Assembly (NCBI GenBank): GCA_018711275.1
Contig: DVIN01000035.1
Span: 1-53,112 of the forward strand
Direction: 5' to 3'
DNA: 53,112 nucleotides
Origin: Candidatus Pullilachnospira intestinigallinarum
Lineage (GTDB): Bacteria > Bacillota > Clostridia > Lachnospirales > Lachnospiraceae
Position numbers and translations under genes: made by a program. Numbering within the stretch: position 1 is the first letter of the stretch; each line of letters begins with the position of its first letter. Below, in pieces: positions 7,184 through 15,372 of the stretch. The notes under the pieces are model-generated. The model saw only the letters and a program-made list of their open reading frames with translations. It did no database searches and was not told the DNA's origin.

Positions 7184-8935
7184 ATGCGAAAAAATATGAC
7201 CTTCCACAAGAAAAAGACGGCGGTGGTATTTTTCTGCTGCGCGGCACTGCTGGCAGGGCTGGTGGGGAGGCTGGTATATCTGATGGTTTTCCGTTCCGGG
7301 TATTACGCGGAGAAGGCAGATGATCTCCATGAGCGGGAACGGGATATCAAGGCAGCCCGGGGAAAAATCCTGGACAGGACAGGAACCGTTCTGGCCGATA
7401 ACCGGACCGTCTGCACCATTTCCGTGATCCACAGCCAGATTACGGAACCGGAAAAAGTCATCGATATGCTGGTAAAAGAACTGGGACTTACGGAAGAAAA
7501 AGCCAGGGAGCGGGTGGAAAAGGTATCCTCCATTGAGCGGGTGAAGACCAATGTGGACAAAGAAACCGGAGACCGGATCCGGGCCATGGAACTGGACGGC
7601 GTGAAGGTGGATGAAGATTACCGGAGATATTATCCTTACGGGCAGCTGGCTTCCCGGGTGTTGGGGTTTACCGGAGGAGACAACCAGGGGATCATTGGCC
7701 TGGAGGTAAAGTATGAAGAGATCCTAAAAGGAATCGACGGGAAAATTCTCACCACCACCGATGCCAGAGGCATAGAAATCGGGGAAATCGGTGAGAGCCG
7801 CGTGGAACCGGTGGCCGGTTATGATCTCACGGTGAGTCTGGACCGGAATATCCAGGAGTATGCCCAGCAGGAGGCGCTGCGGGTACTGGAACAGAAAGAG
7901 GCGGATGCGGTGTCCATTCTGATTATGAATCCACAAAATGGCGAGATCTATGCCTGTGTCAATGTGCCGGAATTTGATCTGAATGATCCGTTCACGCTCA
8001 ATGACGGCACAGATACGGCGGCCCTGTCGGAAGAAGAATTGCAGGAGCGGCTGAATCAGATGTGGAGGAACATCTGTATCAATGATACCTATGAGCCCGG
8101 TTCTACCTTCAAGGTGATCACAGCGGCCGCGGGCCTGGAATCCGGGGCGGTATCGCTGGAGGATTCCTTTTACTGTCCCGGATACCGGGTCGTGGATAAC
8201 AGGAGAATCCACTGTGCCAACCGGAAGGGCCACGGCAGCGAAACCTTTGTGCAGGGAGTGGAGAACTCCTGCAACCCTGTCTTTATCGATGTGGCGCTTC
8301 GGATGGGAGTGGATGAATTTTATTCCTATTTTCAACAATTCGGACTTTTGGAAAAAACGGGAATTGATCTGCCGGGTGAAGCTGGCACTATCACCCACCG
8401 GAAAGAAGATATGGGCCAGGTGGAGCTGGCCACCATGGCCTTTGGCCAGTCATTTCAGATTACGCCGGTGAAGCTGGCGGCCACAGTGTCCTCTCTGATC
8501 AACGGCGGCTGTCGGATCACGCCGCATCTGGCGGTGGAAGCCCGAGACGGAAACGGCACAGTGATCCAAAGCTACAGTTACGGAAAGGGAGAGCGGATCC
8601 TTTCGGAAGAAACCTCTGAGAAGCTTCGCTATGTGCTGGAACAGGTGGTCAGCGAGGGCGGAGGAAAGAACGCCAGGGTGGAGGGATACCGGATCGGAGG
8701 GAAAACCGCCACCTCTCAGACACTTCCGCGAAGCGCCAACCGGTACATCTCTTCCTTCCTGGGCTTTGCGCCGGCCGATGATCCCCAGGTGCTGGGCCTG
8801 TGCATCATCTATAATCCCCAGGGGATTTATTATGGAGGAACCATCGCGGCGCCGGTTATTCAGAGTATCTTTGAGAATATCCTCCCTTATCTGGAGATCC
8901 CCATGGAGGAGCAGAAAGCTCAGGATAACGGATGA
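7184..8935 (+). CDS. Second class B penicillin-binding protein (SpoVD-like), KTA variant
   Basis: Peptidoglycan transpeptidase, probably the sporulation-specific SpoVD counterpart since it is the second PBP of a dcw cluster. Its 583 residues contain an N-terminal membrane helix (about 12-32), a dimerisation domain (RGKILDRTGTVLA) and a transpeptidase domain. The motifs are STFK with Ser307 and SCN with Ser362. The third motif reads KTAT (Lys507-Thr508-Ala509) instead of the usual KTGT. No PASTA domain is evident, whereas Bacillus SpoVD has one. The start at 7184 depends on a ribosome site inside the preceding hairpin; ATG 7196 is an alternative with no clear ribosome site. Confidence 0.9.
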   Translation: MRKNMTFHKKKTAVVFFCCAALLAGLVGRLVYLMVFRSGYYAEKADDLHERERDIKAARGKILDRTGTVLADNRTVCTISVIHSQITEPEKVIDMLVKELGLTEEKARERVEKVSSIERVKTNVDKETGDRIRAMELDGVKVDEDYRRYYPYGQLASRVLGFTGGDNQGIIGLEVKYEEILKGIDGKILTTTDARGIEIGEIGESRVEPVAGYDLTVSLDRNIQEYAQQEALRVLEQKEADAVSILIMNPQNGEIYACVNVPEFDLNDPFTLNDGTDTAALSEEELQERLNQMWRNICINDTYEPGSTFKVITAAAGLESGAVSLEDSFYCPGYRVVDNRRIHCANRKGHGSETFVQGVENSCNPVFIDVALRMGVDEFYSYFQQFGLLEKTGIDLPGEAGTITHRKEDMGQVELATMAFGQSFQITPVKLAATVSSLINGGCRITPHLAVEARDGNGTVIQSYSYGKGERILSEETSEKLRYVLEQVVSEGGGKNARVEGYRIGGKTATSQTLPRSANRYISSFLGFAPADDPQVLGLCIIYNPQGIYYGGTIAAPVIQSIFENILPYLEIPMEEQKAQDNG

Positions 8936-9105
8936 ACCGTATTTTCCGATGGACCGGATGGTAACGGTTCAGTCTTCTGCTTTCCGGCGAGTGCGCCGTG
9001 TGCCGGTGGCACACGTTTAGCGCCGACCGAAACGGAATATAGACCACGCTGCATGTGCAGCGGGATCCCGAGGCATACCGGCCGGGAAATCCGCCCGGAA
9101 AATGG

Positions 9106-9134
9106 TTGATGGATGGTGGGAAAAGTATTATACT
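9106..9134 (+). promoter_or_regulatory. Sigma-A promoter upstream of mraY
   Basis: The -35 TTGATG (9106-9111) and -10 TATACT (9129-9134) have a 17-bp spacer. The start near 9141 gives a 65-nt leader. That leader contains a hairpin, AGGCAGC (9155-9161) with GCTGCCT (9181-9187), just before the mraY ribosome site GAGGTG. The rest of the 270-bp gap after the second PBP shows no gene. Confidence 0.75.
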
Positions 9135-9205
9135 AAAAAGGATAAAAATAAGAGAGGCAGCCTGCGACAGAAGAATGCGCGCTGCCTGAAGGTACGAGGT
9201 GAAAT

Positions 9206-10162
9206 ATGGATTTTAAAGTAGTGATACCGGTGCTGATTTCTTTTGTAATCAGTGTGATTCTGGCTCCCGTTATTATTCCTTTCCTGCGGAGACTGAAGGC
9301 ATCCCAGACTGAGAGAACGGACGGTGTGAAATCTCATCTGGCCAAGGCGGGAACGCCCACCATGGGAGGACTGATTTTTCTGATTGCGACCACGGTGACG
9401 GCACTGTTTTATGTGAGGGACTATCCCAACATTATTCCGATTCTGTTTCTGACGCTGGGCTTCGGACTGATCGGATTCCTTGACGATTATCTGAAAGTGG
9501 TGCTGAAGCGCTCCGACGGCCTGCTTCCCATGCAGAAGATGGCCGGACAGATTGTGGTGACCGGCATTTTTGCCTTTTACCTGATCCGGTTTACCGATGT
9601 GGATCTGACGTTGCTGGTACCTTTTTCCGGCGGATATTACTGGAATATCGGATGGCTGGCGGTTCCGCTGCTTTTTGTGGCGGTGATCGGTACGGTCAAC
9701 GGTGTGAATTTTACAGATGGTCTGGATGGTCTGGCAGCCAGTGTGACGATCATGGTGGCCACCTTCTTTTCCGTGGTGGCGGTGGGAACAGGCAGCGGCA
9801 TTGAACCCATTACCTGCGCGGTGGTAGGCGCTCTGATGGGCTTTCTGCTGTTTAATGTTTTTCCGGCCAGGGTATTCATGGGAGACACCGGATCTCTGGC
9901 GCTGGGCGGTTTCGTGGCGGGAACCGCGTATATGCTGCAGATGCCGCTGTTTCTGATCCTGGTGGGACTGATTTATCTGGTGGAAGTGGCGTCTGTGATC
10001 ATCCAGGTGACGTATTTTAAAAAAACCGGTGGAAAGAGAATTTTCAAGATGGCGCCCATTCATCATCACTTTGAGCTGTGCGGATGGTCGGAGACCAGAG
10101 TTGTGGCAGTATTCTCCATCCTTACGGCGATTCTGTGTATGATCGGTCTGCTGGCTCTTTAG
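9206..10162 (+). CDS. mraY: Phospho-N-acetylmuramoyl-pentapeptide transferase
   Basis: Integral membrane enzyme that transfers phospho-MurNAc-pentapeptide from UDP to undecaprenyl phosphate, making lipid I. The 318-residue length matches Gram-positive MraY. Diagnostic segments are all present: the early TPTMGG, the DDYLK aspartates (about residue 95), the NFTDGLDGLA nucleotide-binding loop (about 168-178), FMGDTGSLALGG (about 225-236) and the histidine motif APIHHHFE (about 282-289). About ten membrane helices are evident. GAGGTG lies 7 nt before the ATG. It has its own promoter and is co-transcribed with murD, which starts 11 nt after its stop. Confidence 0.97.
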   Translation: MDFKVVIPVLISFVISVILAPVIIPFLRRLKASQTERTDGVKSHLAKAGTPTMGGLIFLIATTVTALFYVRDYPNIIPILFLTLGFGLIGFLDDYLKVVLKRSDGLLPMQKMAGQIVVTGIFAFYLIRFTDVDLTLLVPFSGGYYWNIGWLAVPLLFVAVIGTVNGVNFTDGLDGLAASVTIMVATFFSVVAVGTGSGIEPITCAVVGALMGFLLFNVFPARVFMGDTGSLALGGFVAGTAYMLQMPLFLILVGLIYLVEVASVIIQVTYFKKTGGKRIFKMAPIHHHFELCGWSETRVVAVFSILTAILCMIGLLAL

Positions 10163-10173
10163 GAGGAAAAGTC

Positions 10174-11547
10174 ATGGAAATGAAAGACAGAAACGTATTG
10201 GTATTTGGATCCGGGATCAGCGGTATCGGCGCGGCGGATCTCTTAAAAGAGGTGGGTGCCCGTCCGGTGATCTACGACAGCAATGAGGCTCTGGATCCGG
10301 AGGCAGTCCGCCAGAAGCTGAAAGACGGGACGGACGTGCGGATCCTGCTGGGACAGCTGACGCCCGGGATGCTGGAAGGTATTTCTCTGGCTGTGCTAAG
10401 CCCCGGTGTTCCCACAGATCTTGCGGAAGTGCGGCAGATCCGTGACGCGGGTATTCCCATCTGGGGCGAGGTGGAGCTGGCGTATCAGATGAGCAGGGGC
10501 AGAGTCCTGGCGGTGACAGGAACCAATGGAAAGACGACCACCACTGCCATGCTGGGAAAGATCATGGCAGATTATCTGCCGCAGGTGTATGTGGTGGGAA
10601 ATATCGGTACACCCTACACCTCGGTGGCGCTGGAAACCACCGACGATTCGGTGACGGTGGCGGAGATCAGCAGTTTTCAGCTGGAGACGATCCAGGAGTT
10701 CTGTCCGGAAGTCAGCGCGATTCTGAACATCACGGAGGATCATCTGAACCGTCATCATACCATGGAGGAATACATCCGGGTGAAGGAACTGATCACGAAA
10801 AATCAGAAGGAAAAACAGGTCTGTGTGCTGAATTATGAGGATCTGACGCTGCGGGAATTCGGGAAAACACTCCGGGCAAAAGCCGTGTATTTTTCCAGTC
10901 TGCAGAAGCTTCCCCAGGGCGTTTTCCTGGACGGAAAGAAGATTGTTCTGAGGGATGGAGACCGGGAGGAGGTTATCACCTCCACCGACCGGCTGAAGAT
11001 TCTGGGACGCCATAATTATGAAAATACCATGGCGGCCGCGGCTATGGCCTATTACGCAGGGGTGCCGGTGGAATCCATCCGCCGCAGCGTGGAGGCCTTT
11101 ACCGCGGTGGAACACCGGATCGAATATGTGACGGAGAAGAACGGCGTGGTTTACTACAATGACTCCAAGGGAACCAATCCGGACGCGGCCATTAAAGGCA
11201 TTCAGGCCATGGACCGTCCCACGCTGCTGATCGGAGGCGGGTATGACAAGGAATCCTCCTATGAGGAATGGATCCGCTCTTTTGACGGCAAGGTGCGTTA
11301 TCTGGTGCTGATCGGGCAGACCAGGGAAAAGATCCGGGACGCCGCCGCCCGCTGCGGATTTACTAACACCATCCTGGCGGACAGCCTGGAGGAAGCCGTA
11401 AAGCTCTGTGCCCGCATGGCTCATCCGGGAGATGCGGTGCTGCTTTCACCGGCCTGCGCCAGCTGGGGACAGTTTAAGAATTATGAAGAGCGGGGACGGA
11501 TGTTCAAAGAGTATGTGCGGGCGCTGCCGGAGGAGACGGTGGAGTAA
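10174..11547 (+). CDS. murD: UDP-N-acetylmuramoylalanine--D-glutamate ligase
   Basis: Cytoplasmic Mur ligase that adds D-glutamate to UDP-MurNAc-L-alanine. The 457 residues show an N-terminal Rossmann-like UDP-binding domain (GSGISG, 12-17), the ATP P-loop TGTNGKTTTT at about 115-124, the catalytic central domain with NITEDHLNRH, and a C-terminal ligase domain with DSKGTNPDA. ATG 10174 is chosen because AGGAGG is 8 nt upstream and the protein then begins at the normal place; an in-frame extension from 10078 would lie inside mraY. It is followed by an imperfect hairpin and then by an unrelated RNA-modification gene. Confidence 0.97.
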   Translation: MEMKDRNVLVFGSGISGIGAADLLKEVGARPVIYDSNEALDPEAVRQKLKDGTDVRILLGQLTPGMLEGISLAVLSPGVPTDLAEVRQIRDAGIPIWGEVELAYQMSRGRVLAVTGTNGKTTTTAMLGKIMADYLPQVYVVGNIGTPYTSVALETTDDSVTVAEISSFQLETIQEFCPEVSAILNITEDHLNRHHTMEEYIRVKELITKNQKEKQVCVLNYEDLTLREFGKTLRAKAVYFSSLQKLPQGVFLDGKKIVLRDGDREEVITSTDRLKILGRHNYENTMAAAAMAYYAGVPVESIRRSVEAFTAVEHRIEYVTEKNGVVYYNDSKGTNPDAAIKGIQAMDRPTLLIGGGYDKESSYEEWIRSFDGKVRYLVLIGQTREKIRDAAARCGFTNTILADSLEEAVKLCARMAHPGDAVLLSPACASWGQFKNYEERGRMFKEYVRALPEETVE

Positions 11548-11590
11548 ACGGCAGGCAGCCAAAAAACAGAAGACAGAAACTTACATAACA

Positions 11591-11638
11591 ACAGCCGGAG
11601 ACGGAAAAATGAACTTTTTCTGTTCCCGGCTGTGTTCT
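11591..11638 (+). terminator. Imperfect hairpin after murD
   Basis: ACAGCCGG (11591-11598) pairs with CCGGCTGT (11626-11633), extended inward by a GGAAAAA/TTTTTCT pairing with two mismatches. There is no proper U tract after the stem, so it may be a weak terminator or an RNA 3'-end stabiliser. Confidence 0.45.
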
Positions 11639-11670
11639 GTTTCCGATAGTGGAAAGTTTATCCGGTGTGC

Positions 11671-11699
11671 TTGCCCTTCGGAGAATGGAATGATACAAT
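11671..11699 (+). promoter_or_regulatory. Sigma-A-like promoter of the pseudouridine synthase
   Basis: The -35 TTGCCC (11671-11676) and -10 TACAAT (11694-11699) are 17 bp apart. The predicted start falls within a base or two of the ATG at 11706, so the mRNA would be leaderless or would use the ATG at 11718. Confidence 0.6.
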
Positions 11700-11705
11700 G
11701 CCGGT

Positions 11706-12719
11706 ATGAGAAAAGAAATGAAAATTCAAGTGACAAAAGGAATCCTGGAACAGCTGGCGGCGCTTCCCGGGACAACAGACATCGGGAAACTTCTCCGGCA
11801 TCAGGCGGGACTTACAAAGCGGGAGATCCGCCAGGCCAAATTCCGTCCGGGAGGGATCCTTAAAAATGGAGTCCGCTGCCGGGTGACAGAGCCGGTGAAA
11901 CAGGGAGATATGATTCTGGTGTGTCTGGAATCAGAAGAAAACAGATCAGATCATCTGGAAACCTTTCAGGGAGAGGAGCCGCGCGCGCTGGCTGTGCTGT
12001 ATGAGGACGAGGACCTTCTGGTGGCGGAAAAGCCTGCCGGAATGGCCAGTCATCCCTCCGGCGGCCATTACCGGGATACGCTGGCCAACCTGGTGCAGTC
12101 TCATCTGCTGGGAAAGGGCGAGGCCTGCCGGATCCGTCCTGTGGGACGACTGGACAGGGAGACCTCCGGCATCATGGTGTTCGCGAAAAATCAGGCCGCT
12201 GCCGCCAGACTGGGCGAACAGAGAAAAAAGGGGGAATTTCAGAAGATTTATACGGCGCTGGCAAGAGGAGAACTTCCGGCCGGAAGCAGCGGCTGTATTT
12301 GCCGGCCCATCGGGCCCGATCCCGGGAACCGGCTCCGGATGCGTATCGATGAAAAAGGAAAAGCGGCCGTCACCCACTGGAGAGCGGAGGCATCGGGAGG
12401 GGGATATTCCCTTCTGAAACTGTGGCTGGAGACCGGAAGAACGCACCAGATCCGGGTGCATATGGCATGGATGGGATACCCGCTGGCCGGGGACCGTCTT
12501 TACGGGGAGCATACGGAAAACGGGATGTGCCGGGCGGCGCTTCATGCGGGAAGGGTACGGCTGATCCAGCCGTTTACCGGGAAGGCGCTGGAATTTGAGG
12601 CGACGCTTCCCTGGGATATGAGGGAACTGGCAGAAAATACCCTCCGGGGTGTGCTGAGATTATGCGGTAAAGTACCTGAAACGTCAGGAACAATAATATT
12701 TCCGGAAAATCCGTCATAA
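11706..12719 (+). CDS. RluA-family rRNA/tRNA pseudouridine synthase
   Basis: Isomerises specific uridines in RNA to pseudouridine; the target cannot be told from sequence. Its 337 residues hold an S4-like N-terminal RNA-binding region (about 15-80) and an RluA catalytic domain. The catalytic motif is GRLDRETSG with Asp150, and the later TGRTHQIRVH motif is also intact. ATG 11706 has no good ribosome site; ATG 11718 (MKIQVTKG) is possible. It interrupts the cell-wall cluster in the region where murG often sits. It has its own promoter and is probably functionally unrelated to wall synthesis. Confidence 0.92.
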   Translation: MRKEMKIQVTKGILEQLAALPGTTDIGKLLRHQAGLTKREIRQAKFRPGGILKNGVRCRVTEPVKQGDMILVCLESEENRSDHLETFQGEEPRALAVLYEDEDLLVAEKPAGMASHPSGGHYRDTLANLVQSHLLGKGEACRIRPVGRLDRETSGIMVFAKNQAAAARLGEQRKKGEFQKIYTALARGELPAGSSGCICRPIGPDPGNRLRMRIDEKGKAAVTHWRAEASGGGYSLLKLWLETGRTHQIRVHMAWMGYPLAGDRLYGEHTENGMCRAALHAGRVRLIQPFTGKALEFEATLPWDMRELAENTLRGVLRLCGKVPETSGTIIFPENPS

Positions 12720-12810
12720 GCTGAAATAAGTTGAGGCAGTTGTGGAACCCGTATGCTGCAAAGGGGCAGAGGGCGGCCTGCGGCGGGCTCACAGCGGAGG
12801 GCGGAACAGA

Positions 12811-13941
12811 ATGAAAACCAAAATGGATAGAAGAGGGCAGCGGGAAGACAGAGAAATCCCCCATGCTCCGGCGGATCTTTTGCTGGGGTTTCTGGTATTG
12901 CTGCTGCTGGCACTGGGGCTGGTGCTGCTGTACAGTACCAGCGCCTACAACGGCCGGGTGAAATTTGACGATGCGGCCTATTACTTTAAAAAGCAGCTGT
13001 TTGCCACCCTGCTGGGACTTCTGGCTTTTTATCTGGTATCCCACATGGATTATCACCGGATAGCCCGGCTGGCCTGGCCCATTTACGGCGTCTCCCTGGT
13101 GCTGTCCACCCTGGTATTGTTTGTGGGAAGGGAATACAATGGTTCCAAACGCTGGCTGGCGCTGGGGCCTCTGTCGTTTCAGCCGGCAGAGTTTGCCAAG
13201 GTGGCGGTGGTGATTTTCCTGGCGCGTCAGATCAGTGAGAGCAAAAGGCGCACGGACACGTTCCGGTTTATGGCGCTGACCATGGCCATGCTGCTTCCCA
13301 TCGTGGGGCTGGTGGGTACCAACAACCTGAGTACGGCGGTGATTATTCTGGGAATCGGAGGAATCCTGATCTTTGTATCCAATCCCAGATATCTGCCGTT
13401 TGTGGGGGTCGGCGCCGCGGGGCTGGCCTTTGTGGGAATTTTTCTCAGCCTGGAAAGCTACCGGCTGGAGCGTCTGGCCATCTGGAGAAATCCGGAAGCC
13501 TATGAAAAAGGATTCCAGACGATCCAGGGCCTGTATGCCATCGGAAGCGGAGGAATTTTTGGCAGAGGACTGGGGAGCAGTCTTCAAAAGCTGGGCTTTG
13601 TGCCCGAGGCCCAGAACGATATGATTTTTTCCATTATCTGTGAGGAGACCGGGCTGGTGGGCGCTGCCCTGGTGATTCTGATTTTCGGACTGCTGATCTG
13701 GAGGCTGATGGTGAACGCGGTGCATGCTCCGGATCTGCTGGGAGAACTGATCTGTACCGGAATCATGGGGCATCTGGCCCTCCAGGTGATTCTGAACATC
13801 GCGGTGGTCACCAATACCATTCCCAACACAGGCATCACACTGCCTTTTGTCAGTTATGGAGGTACTTCCGTTTTGTTTCTGATGGGTGAGATGGGGCTGG
13901 CAGTGTCCGTGAGCCGCAGTGCCGCAGGCAGAAGGCGATGA
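12811..13941 (+). CDS. FtsW/SpoVE-type SEDS glycosyltransferase
   Basis: Membrane peptidoglycan polymerase of the SEDS family that works with a class B PBP, here presumably one of the two upstream PBPs. Its 376 residues form about ten membrane helices. Diagnostic segments are the early LLYSTSAY, the central GSKRWLALGPLSFQPAEFAK, and the C-terminal PFVSYGGTSVLFLM. ATG 12811 is used because GGAGG lies 10 nt upstream; an in-frame GTG at 12742 would add 23 residues unlike the family. FtsW and SpoVE cannot be separated by eye. The 91-bp gap before it shows no clear promoter. Confidence 0.93.
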   Translation: MKTKMDRRGQREDREIPHAPADLLLGFLVLLLLALGLVLLYSTSAYNGRVKFDDAAYYFKKQLFATLLGLLAFYLVSHMDYHRIARLAWPIYGVSLVLSTLVLFVGREYNGSKRWLALGPLSFQPAEFAKVAVVIFLARQISESKRRTDTFRFMALTMAMLLPIVGLVGTNNLSTAVIILGIGGILIFVSNPRYLPFVGVGAAGLAFVGIFLSLESYRLERLAIWRNPEAYEKGFQTIQGLYAIGSGGIFGRGLGSSLQKLGFVPEAQNDMIFSIICEETGLVGAALVILIFGLLIWRLMVNAVHAPDLLGELICTGIMGHLALQVILNIAVVTNTIPNTGITLPFVSYGGTSVLFLMGEMGLAVSVSRSAAGRRR

Positions 13942-13993
13942 AAGTAACATCTTTCCCGCGTGTGCATAGATTAAAATAAGTGGGAGTGCGGGA

Positions 13994-15259
13994 GTGAAAT
14001 CATTGGGCGAAATGATCATAGAGGGCGGACGCCCTCTTTTGGGCTGTGCCAGAATTCAGGGGTCCAAGAATGCGGCGCTGCCTATGATGGCCGCGGCCAT
14101 ACTGCACGAAGGAGAGGTGGCGCTCCATAACTGTCCCCGGATTGCGGATGTTTTTTCCATGGAACGGATTCTGCAGAGCCTGGGGGCCGAAACATGCTGG
14201 GAAGATCATACGCTCCGGATTTCCTGCAGAAATCTGCGGGGATATGAGATAGACAGGGAGGATGCCGCCAGTATGCGGTCCTCGGTGATGCTGATGGGAA
14301 GCCTGCTGGGAAGGCAGGGCAGGGTGCGGATCGCGCATCCGGGAGGATGCACCATCGGAGCAAGGCCCATTGACCTGCATCTGGGGGTGTTCCGGGCCAT
14401 GGGAGCTGTGGTGGAGGAGCAGGGGGAGATGCTGGAGGCCCGGACCGGCGGGGAACTTTTCGGAACCAGAATCTGCTTTCCCATTTCCAGCGTGGGGGCC
14501 ACGGAAAATGGAATTCTGGCCGCCGTAAAAGCCAGAGGAACCACCCTTTTGGAAAATTGTGCCCTGGAGCCGGAGATCACCCATCTGTGTCATTTCCTAC
14601 AGGCCATGGGGGCGGAGATCGGAGGAATCGGCACCAGGAAGCTTCGGATCCGGGGCGTGCGCATCCTGCGGGACGTCAGGTTTGCGGTACCGCCGGATCG
14701 AATTGTGGCGGGCACCTATCTCTATGCGGCGGCAGCCACCCGGGGGAAGGTAACCCTTTCCGATGCACCGGTGGAAGAAATTTCTTCTATATTAAGGGTG
14801 TACGAGAAAATGGGTGGACAATGGGAGTACAACGGTGGTAAACTAATAGCGGACGCATCCGGGGTGGAACGGATGGTAAAATATACCCGAACCCAGTGTT
14901 ATCCCGGGTTTCCTACGGATATGCAGTCCGTGCTGATGGCGGTGCTTCTGACCATTCCGGGGAAAGGGAGAATCCGGGAGGAAATTTTTGAGGATCGTCT
15001 GAAAACGGCCGGTGAACTGAAAAAGCTGGGCGGACAGATCCATACAGCGGGAAGAGACGCCTGGATTACAGGCGGAGAACCGCTTACGGGCGCCCGGGTG
15101 GAGGCCAGAGATCTGCGGGGAGGCGCGGCTCTGGCAGTGGCTGCGCTGGCGGCATCGGGTACTACAGTGATCGGCAATGCCGGTTTTGTGGAGAGGGGAT
15201 ATGAAGCGATTGATGCGGATCTGACAGCGCTGGGAGGCAGAATCAGAAGAATACCGTGA
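13994..15259 (+). CDS. murA: UDP-N-acetylglucosamine 1-carboxyvinyltransferase MurA
   Basis: First committed enzyme of peptidoglycan synthesis; it adds enolpyruvate to UDP-GlcNAc and is the fosfomycin target. The 421-residue length is normal. The catalytic loop PGGCTIGARP contains Cys119, so fosfomycin sensitivity is expected. The N-terminal IIEGGRPLLG and IQGSKNAALP (with the conserved Lys-Asn) and RSSVMLMG are also typical. The GTG start at 13994 has GGGAG upstream; ATG 14012 is a shorter option. It occupies the slot between ftsW and divIB where murG and murB are often found. Clostridia often carry a second MurA elsewhere, which cannot be checked here. Confidence 0.96.
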   Translation: MKSLGEMIIEGGRPLLGCARIQGSKNAALPMMAAAILHEGEVALHNCPRIADVFSMERILQSLGAETCWEDHTLRISCRNLRGYEIDREDAASMRSSVMLMGSLLGRQGRVRIAHPGGCTIGARPIDLHLGVFRAMGAVVEEQGEMLEARTGGELFGTRICFPISSVGATENGILAAVKARGTTLLENCALEPEITHLCHFLQAMGAEIGGIGTRKLRIRGVRILRDVRFAVPPDRIVAGTYLYAAAATRGKVTLSDAPVEEISSILRVYEKMGGQWEYNGGKLIADASGVERMVKYTRTQCYPGFPTDMQSVLMAVLLTIPGKGRIREEIFEDRLKTAGELKKLGGQIHTAGRDAWITGGEPLTGARVEARDLRGGAALAVAALAASGTTVIGNAGFVERGYEAIDADLTALGGRIRRIP

Positions 15260-15372
15260 CGGTCGGATCGGTCGGAATAGTCAGCCGCAGGATGCCTGTA
15301 CGGGGATTGCAGACAGCAGAAGAAACTCTGCAGGGATTCGGTTGTCAGGTATAAGAGGTTAGAAGGGGACAG

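Noticed and set aside
12574-14019. 481-codon minus-strand frame over ftsW
   Set aside because: It is Gln/His/Pro-rich without domains and lies exactly opposite a clear SEDS protein.
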